DNA of 24,343 nucleotides from Paramacrobiotus richtersi (lineage: Eukaryota > Tardigrada > Eutardigrada > Parachela > Macrobiotidae): positions 1-24,343 of the forward strand of contig JAQGAU010000750.1 in assembly GCA_034698045.1 (NCBI GenBank). The letters are read 5' to 3'. The position numbers and the translations under genes are program-made. This document shows, piece by piece, positions 18,288 to 24,343 of this stretch (positions are counted from its first letter, which is position 1; each line of letters opens with the position of its first letter). The notes under the pieces are model-generated. The model made no database searches. It worked only from the letters and a program-made list of their open reading frames with translations, and was not told the DNA's origin.

Positions 18288-20469
18288 TTAGTGAATAACT
18301 AAGACCTGCCCAGGAAATATAGTATCCGGATTGACAATCTTGTTGTCAAAAACGATTTTTTGCCAGGTTGTCCCAAATTTCTCCGCAATCTTGGATAATG
18401 TATCACCGCTCTTTACGATGTGTCCACGAGCTGCAATACAAAGGCTGATAAATCCACACCAAAGCTCCCGATTAAACCGAACGTGCAGTGTAACTTACGT
18501 TTAGGATAAAATTTAAAATTATGCACAATAATTTCCATATCTTTCTGACTGATCGGCGCTGTACTGGCATATGTGCACCAACACATCGTCACAGGCGCTG
18601 GACTTTGCGGAATGCTGCTAGAATTCCGAGGAGCATATGTCCACTTTTGAAATTCAAGGTTTTTGGTATTGTTTTGATGATCATGTTGCGAACCAAAGAC
18701 CACACTACGATCGTTCCAATTGTAGGAGTGTGTTGTGTAAGTTCCGGTCAAGCCGAAGGTGAAAGCGTGATGACTGGTCGCTCCGGCTAGAAACGGTGCC
18801 GGTAATCTCCGACGACTCACACCGTAGGAAGCTGGTTTAGCGTCTTCTTCGCCCCATCGAGCAAACTGAATCCCGATGCCTGGTTGATTGTCCGCTTGGC
18901 TGAACAGAGCGAATACAATGTTCGGATCCAAAGAGTCCAGTCGGGATTCAATATGGTACTCGTAGCGGCCATAACCAAAAGGCTGAACGGATTTCAATCC
19001 AGCACAGCGCCATGACGAGCCGCGCTTGGTTAAACGGAGATGCAGGCGCCCGTTGGAATCCACAAAAGCGTTATTGGCGTCCATTTTGTCGGCATTTGAC
19101 TGATTTAAGACGAACCAGTTTGCAGCGGCAAATTGGATCGCTGGTTTGGGAGGCGGGAATGAAGTGGTCGGTTTCGAGATAGTGCCGATGGATCGGATGG
19201 GGGCAATCGTTGTGGTTGTTGTCGCTCGTGTAGTAGCAGGCGCGGATGTTGTGCTTGTGGGCGGCCTAGTTATTGCAGTCGTCCACTCTACGTAAAACGT
19301 TAGCCTACGTAAACAGGATGCTCAAGAACGGGCTTTCTTTCAATTTGTACTAACCCTAAATAAGGCCGATAGTGTAACAGAAAACTAACGAAGCTTTATG
19401 GTCGGGTATGCTGCTTCGGTGATATGATCAAGCAATGGGAGTGAAACAGGTTTTAACGTCAAATATCAAACAGGTTTTATTTGTATATGGTTCGTGTTCC
19501 TACTTCGATACCGTCAACCAAAGCAATATTACGATATTAAATGTCCTGTTTTTACTGTCTATTACTCTCTACACTCGTCTCACTTTCTCGAGCGCTTGTG
19601 ACTGCACTTAACCGCTGATTTGTTGACTACATTTTACATGGTGCGAGTTTCAGACATACCGTTTTCGACGAAAGGTGACTGACCTTCCGGTGCCACAGGA
19701 ATCGGGATTTTGGTCGTTATTCCTCCGTTAAGCATCAAACCACTCTGATGCAGTCTGCTGCGGAGGCGTCTCAATTCTGTTACAGCAGCGGCGTATAATT
19801 TTACATTAGCACTGATGGGCTTCCTTTCGACGACTGTTTTTAAATAGCCGACCGTGATTTTAACGATTTCGAAGATGAACTGGTCCAGGCCTTGGAAGAA
19901 CTTCTTTTGAGTCTCTGGTGCTGTAGAAAGGAAGCTGACCGCTGACTCCTGATTGTACAACGCGTTCTTGAAGGACAATTTTGCCACTAAAAACCTTTGC
20001 ATTGCAATGACTGCATATGTCAACATTGTCAAGTACACTGTACTTAGCACAAAAACTGTCAAGCTGAACGAGAGAAACTAGTCGAACATATTTTAGAGAG
20101 CTCGTTTATCACTGACCTTCTGCGAAGATATACCGTAGTTCTTAAACACTTATCGACAAGAAAATCGTGCGTACCTTCCATTTTTTCGAAGGCACTGCAT
20201 AGTCCGGTTATATCACGGTATCCATCGTGTTCCGTAACGAAAAGGTGAAACCGGGCTCGACATCCACATTTATCCGATACGCAAAAAGCATCGGGAATGA
20301 GGGAACATTTAGCATATGTGCAGGCGTTTGGTGTACAGATTCTGCCGCCTTCAGCCACAAAATCACAAGTTTCGGTAGGCAACTGGAAATCCACATCCCG
20401 GTCATGGCTGCGAAAAGCACCTGTAACGGCTATAAGTGGAAAACAAAGGAGCACAACGGACAGTCTCAT
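18288..20469 (-). CDS. secreted Cys-rich/GH16-like lectin/LysM protein
   Basis: Minus-strand exons 20175-20469, 19660-19986, 18499-19287 and 18288-18430 join in frame (donors GTACGC, GTATGT, GTAAGT; all phase 1) to give 517 residues. Domains: signal peptide 1-18 (MRLSVVLLCFPLIAVTGA); an eight-cysteine module 35-91 (PDAFCVSDKCGCRARF, EB-like); a helical stretch about 99-200; a Thr/Pro-rich, probably glycosylated linker 209-256; a concanavalin-like fold of the GH16 type 264-470 (SNGRLHLRL, FGYGRYEYHIES, LDPNIVFALF, HNFKFYP); and a LysM domain 474-517 (SGDTLSKIAEKFGTTW...NPDTIFPGQVLVIH). The GH16 catalytic strand ExDxxE reads GIGIQ (344-348), so hydrolysis is unlikely and glycan binding more plausible. 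LysM binds N-acetylglucosamine polymers (chitin, peptidoglycan). Inferred role: extracellular defence or cuticle lectin. Exons 1-2 could alternatively end as a separate 215-residue protein (stop 19634-19636). Confidence 0.75.
19476..19481 (-). terminator. intronic AATAAA in lectin/LysM gene
   Basis: Minus-strand AATAAA in intron 2, about 155 bases past the stop (19634-19636) reached when the GTATGT donor of exon 2 is not used. Conserved in unit A (12288-12293). It would end a short transcript encoding only the signal peptide, Cys-rich and helical parts. Confidence 0.4.
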
Positions 20470-21423
20470 GTTTCCTAGTTAACTATCGACGTTATTTTGC
20501 ATGTTCGACTAGCAGTTTGTATGCCACTATCAACTAATCATGCTGTTGTTGTTTTAACGTAGCAGTATGTATCTGAATAAAGAGGTTCAGACACCTGCGC
20601 CATTGAAAGACTGCGACTCCGGAACTCTTCGCAATCAACCCATTTTGCGTAGAATTACCCTTTTGACCTGGCCTACTGCCTAGCAAAAGACCCGGACAGT
20701 ACCTTTGATGCATGACAGAAACGTTTTATTTGCCATTAAGTACACTCTGCCGCTTGACAAGGGTATGTATAGACTACTGTATAATCAGTCCTAGGATGCA
20801 AGCGATTGTTTGTGTGCTGTGCGTCAGTTTGCAGCAGAACCTTTCTGAATATGTACCTCACATTCAGGAACTACGGTTCTTTGTATCGCCTCTGTAGATT
20901 TCAGTTGCTGTAGATTAGATGACCATTTTGGTACTGTCGATACTGCTCTCGGCCTCGGTAAAGAAGTAAGACATCTCATTATTGTCAGGCCAGAAAGACG
21001 ATTCACAAGTGGGAAGTGCAGGGGCTGTCCGGGAATAATTGATTAATTGTTGTATTTAAATGACTAAATGTATGTACGTATGTAAATGTAAATCGTAAAA
21101 AATTCCTCAAGATACTGTCATTAGCATGTTTTATTGCTATAGGTCGCTTATAATTATTTTTGCCAGTATGACACGTGGTGGGGTTCAATTGTAAGTACAT
21201 ACTACTGAAACTGCCATAGCTGGTGAGTTTTGACTGGCATACTTCGAAGTATTCTTCGATATGGGAGGAGCCACATTGCTGACGCTTTACGTGCACAAAT
21301 CCGCCATTTTGATTGTCAGATACCAGCGCTGCATTTAACTAACTGCCAGTTTGCTGTTTAAAGCTTAATTCTGAGCTTCTCGGTGGAACGAAATTGTGTT
21401 ATTCCTTCCATTACACGTAAAAC
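20470..21423. other. divergent intergenic region, unit B
   Basis: Separates the diverging starts of the lectin/LysM gene (minus) and the type 2 Agenet/F-box gene (plus), so it should contain both promoters. Conserved with 13270-14256, best near the right end (TTCGATATGG, AAATCCGCCATTTTGATT, GTTATTCCTTCCATTA). No TATA box or other named site seen, and no gene. Confidence 0.45.
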
Positions 21424-23346
21424 ATGGGTCAGTATTCAACAGATGGGATTGCCTTTATGCGTCGCCTTAAACGTTGTGGTGCTGTGGATGTAAGGGAAGC
21501 GGATGGAGGGACTCGCTGTGGAATTATTCGAGATCTCGTTCCAGGTCAGGGTGTTGTCGTAGACTTCCACTATCGTAACCATCGCGCCGATCTTGTTCCC
21601 TTCGGAGAGTGCATCAGGTTGTACGAAGAAACAGAAGCAGGGTGGCATGAAGGAAAAATGGATGCGCTGTATCAGCGGTTCCCCGGGGAACCCTGGCGGT
21701 GGTATCCTGCAAAATGTTTGTCCTGGGGAGAGGCTGCCGGCATGGAGCATTATCATTTTGTGAATATACGTGTCGAATATGAGACGAAGCAAGAGGTGAT
21801 GTTGGACAGAATGATTCGGACCGCTACCGCTCCACAGGCACAACTGCAGGTATGGTAATTGTATTAAATATGGTACCTGTTTCGCTCGCATTGCAAAAAT
21901 CCAGATCGGTACTGGAACTGGATTGGCTATTTGGTATGCTTTGCCTTTGGGTTTTATATGCCAATTTCTAGTCTCCCACGTACTTTAGTGTAAAGCTGGG
22001 AACAGAGCAATATTTCGTAATATTCCTATACAGGGATATCTGTAGATTGTAGGTGACGACTGGTGTAAAATTCAGATAACGTTTTCTTTAAGTAAGTTCT
22101 CTTTTCAGGCAGCGTTCGTCAGACGTGTCACGAAGACACTTTCACCAGCAGCCAGAGAATATAAAGTCCGTGCTGCACTCGAGCATTCCGGTAAGGGAGC
22201 CAAAAATAAGGAATCCTCCACCCTTACGCAGTCAGCACCGCGGATCATGGAGTCTTGTGGACAATTTGTTGTGACAACAAAATCGTGTCATCCGGAGTCA
22301 GCTGACAAATTCTCCATGCATCTGCCTTTGGATCTTCTTGCTGAAGTTCTCTCCCTTCATTGCTACGTGAACGACTTGGCAGGCTTGCAGCGGGTGTGCC
22401 GTCGGTGGGATCATATTTTAACAGCCAACAGGTGGTTGCTCCATGTGCGAGTGAAATGTGATGAACCCGGGTATAGGCTAGCCGCAATCCTACACAAGTC
22501 GGTGTCAAAATCAACAAAAACCCTGGTTATGGATGGCAGAACATGCGGACGCTACGATTATGATGGCATGTTCACTACTGTTACCAGTGTGTGCCGTGCT
22601 AAGAGCATAAAAGTGCCAGTTTTGATCTGTACCACGATGGACCTGTGGCCGCGTGAGTTTGAGAAGTATTGTGCGACGTGGAAGGATATTTGCGATACAC
22701 TGATAGTTCACAAGATCAGGGTAGCCATGAATGTAAAAAGGAATGGTAGAAGCAGCATAAGTATGGGGCTACGAATCCCAAAGGAAGTAGTGCGGTCTGG
22801 TCAAGAGATGAGTCTGGATGCGGCATTTGGGAAATGGAACCAGGATCCGGCTATGAGCAAAGAAAACCTGGGCATATTGGAAAACCAACTTCGCATGGTT
22901 TGGGAACGTTGTGAAGAAGGTCGCGAAAAAATACTGGAGGTAAGGTCAAAACATTATGATAAGCAGACTGAGATGGTGAATCTGCACCGTTTTGGATAAC
23001 TCTTTTCTGGTGACGGAAGTTATGCGCGTTTTGTTCTGTTAGTACAGCACAGAGTAAGCTGATGTCACTGATATGATGAAAGTCAGCAGGGAACGGGTTA
23101 AATGTCAAAAGATTTAAACCGACTGTTATGAATGGTTTTGGGCTCCATATTAGCTGTTAATTGTTCTGCTGTTGTTGATAGATTTTGTGGCAAAACGATC
23201 GGCGGTCTAGATCGCATGTTGTGACCAGTATGCCCGAGTTCTCCACACTGGGAAAAATTGCCGTGTGGGCGTTGGCACATGGAAACTGTGATCGGGAATA
23301 CCGTCAACATCTGAAGAAACGTAAGTACGTCGACACCGAAGGATGA
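21424..23346 (+). CDS. tandem Agenet (FMRP-like) plus F-box protein, type 2
   Basis: Exons 21424-21849, 22109-22939 and 23182-23346 (all phase 0; donors GTATGG and GTAAGG, acceptors TTTTCAG and GATAG) encode 473 residues. Residues about 18-130 contain two Agenet/Tudor-like repeats: VDVREADGG...IIRDLVPGQGVVVDF...LVPFGECIRLY, then KMDALYQRFPGEPWRWYPAKCL...VNIRVEYETKQEVMLDRMIR. The order matches the FMRP N-terminus (VEVRG...VTVAF...IPFHDV; EVEVYSR...CWWLAKV...EIVTIERLR). Residues 213-255 are a clear F-box (LPLDLLAEVLSLHCYVNDL, LQRVCRRWDHI). The rest is alpha/beta-like without recognised repeats. The last exon (STLGKIAVWALAHG) weakly recalls a BC/SOCS-box helix. No signal peptide, so intracellular. 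Inferred role: Skp1-Cul1-F-box substrate adaptor with a methyl-ligand- or RNP-reading module. It is 96 residues shorter than type 1, which has an extra segment after the Agenet pair. Intact, unlike its unit A twin. Confidence 0.8.
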
Positions 23347-24248
23347 TCGCGCACTTTTTCCCTCTAGGTTGGACTCTGAAAAGTTTACAGTTGGACTGTT
23401 GGATTCGTAACATCAAGCCATTGCATATCTGCGATAATACATTATTTTGTATGGTCCCTCATAGCTTTTTCTTTTTACCGTGCATCAGTTGCTGATGTTT
23501 CGTTACCGCTTACTGTGGTAATCATCCTCAATGCTTTGATTTTTTTTTGCTTGGCTGTTTTCTTTTGAACTGTTACAGTCTGTACATCTCTACATATTAT
23601 ATGTAGTGAACCTATATGGAATAGGTTGTACATCGTTTTCCATTGTAAAAGATGTCTCGCATGACGAATCCTTGACAAGTCCGTTGCTTCCACGACAGTA
23701 CTGTGTTCACTGTTTCAGCTGATTTGGCTTTGTGCCTTTGTCCTTGGGTGACTTTGTTTGTCCTTCCAATACGAAAGATATTACTTAGTTTCATTGCATT
23801 ATTTGTCTAAGAACGAATGTGCGGAATGTTCCGCTAATTACTTCATAAGAAAGGAAAACGCTGCATGCTCGCGGCGACAGAGGCCGCAGTCAGAACGGAA
23901 TAACAAACACTAACGAAAGCAATTAGTTAACGGAACTTGATACTCAGTGTTTGTCTGTTATGTAGATTTGTCACTGCCGGCTGTCCCGCTTTGAAGGGTT
24001 TTATGGCTGTGCAGCTAGCAAATATCGGAGTGAGAGGCACGAACATACAGCTTGATGTCTGGCTGAAATTAGAGATTTGGCTTCCAGGTGTTTTTGTCTG
24101 GTCAAGGGGACGGAAAATAACTGTTTGCTTATCGACATCCTGCTTTGTATATGCGAATTAATTAATCATTTGCGAAACAGTGCAATTAACATGACAAACG
24201 AAATATGATTCAGCATTGTTTACAACTGCGAAAAAATCTGCAGAGCCG
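23347..24248. other. intergenic, 3' flank of type 2 gene then unknown
   Basis: Up to about 23590, and weakly to 23700, it matches the 3' flank in unit A (16712-17100). Beyond that I see only short frames without recognisable protein sequence. Sequence between 23700 and 24248 is single-copy in this window and probably belongs to the upstream region of the next gene. Confidence 0.45.
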
Positions 24249-24257
24249 TATATAAAG
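24249..24257 (+). promoter_or_regulatory. candidate TATA box of a gene beyond the right edge
   Basis: TATATAAAG followed by a GC-containing stretch, in the style of the two TATA boxes at 1629 and 3887. No ATG follows within the remaining 86 bases, so the coding start would lie outside the window. Confidence 0.45.
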
Positions 24258-24343
24258 CGCTTCGTTAGTCCACCGTCTGACAGTCCAGCTTGTTTCTTTC
24301 GAAGTTAGTTTTAATTGTAGCATACATTGTGATTACCTGTTGA

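Larger units (their letters stand above)
17170..23700 (+). repeat. tandem segmental duplication, unit B
   Basis: Direct repeat of unit A (10054-17100), about 6.5 kb. Its left edge falls inside exon 2 of the type 1 gene, so that gene lacks its promoter, Agenet repeats and F-box here, while the other two genes are complete. This is the outcome expected of a tandem duplication with a breakpoint inside a gene. Confidence 0.85.

Noticed and set aside
19634-20062. Stand-alone gene reading of the helical exon starting upstream of its acceptor
   Set aside because: The upstream part is the 188-bp intron; a GTACGC donor at 20174 and TTTTTAG acceptor at 19987 join the signal-peptide exon to it in frame.
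1-24343. tRNA, rRNA, CRISPR, LTR or other virus-derived elements
   Set aside because: I saw no cloverleaf, repeat-spacer array, terminal direct repeats, reverse transcriptase, integrase or capsid motifs by reading; a formal search was not possible.

Overview
The window looks like nuclear DNA of a small-genome invertebrate. Genes are split by short GT-AG introns (68-85 bp is common), AATAAA signals and TATA boxes are present, and secreted proteins carry metazoan-type signal peptides. I recognise nothing bacterial, viral or organellar. The Agenet/F-box proteins and the compact introns bring tardigrades (Hypsibius-like) to mind, but that is recollection and not proof. All gene models were spliced by eye from open frames, intron phase and comparison of duplicated copies.

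Left part (1-6.9 kb). The left edge holds the 5' half of an inverted paralogue of the Agenet/F-box gene (minus strand, running off the window). Two tandem genes follow (1768-2361 and 4013-4762). Each has three exons and a TATA box and encodes a small prepropeptide: signal peptide, spacer, Lys-Arg cleavage site, then a six-cysteine peptide with a CxCC core. The first also carries a Gly-Arg-Lys-Lys-Arg amidation/cleavage signal. A 230-bp element with 35-bp terminal inverted repeats (MITE-like) sits at the 3' end of the second gene. An unrecognised secreted protein lies on the minus strand at 5560-6323.

Right part (6.9-23.7 kb). This is a tandem segmental duplication. Unit A runs from about 10.05 to 17.1 kb and unit B from about 17.17 to 23.7 kb. 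The ancestral unit held three genes: (i) an Agenet/F-box gene, type 1, plus strand; (ii) a four-exon secreted protein on the minus strand (Cys-rich module, helical region, Thr/Pro linker, GH16-like lectin fold without its catalytic acids, C-terminal LysM); (iii) an Agenet/F-box gene, type 2, plus strand. The two units have decayed in a complementary way. Type 1 is intact at 8209-10732 and only a 3' remnant in unit B. The lectin/LysM gene and the type 2 gene are intact in unit B and disabled in unit A. An older, more eroded relic of the lectin/LysM gene lies at 7141-7870, so the locus has duplicated more than once.

The most notable biology is a tandem Agenet (Tudor-like) module resembling the N-terminus of FMRP fused to an F-box, with a conserved C-terminal exon that weakly recalls a SOCS/BC-box. 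This would suit a lineage-specific substrate adaptor of a cullin ubiquitin ligase. The second point of note is the pair of prohormone-like cysteine peptide precursors. No tRNA, rRNA, CRISPR array, LTR element or intact transposon was seen.
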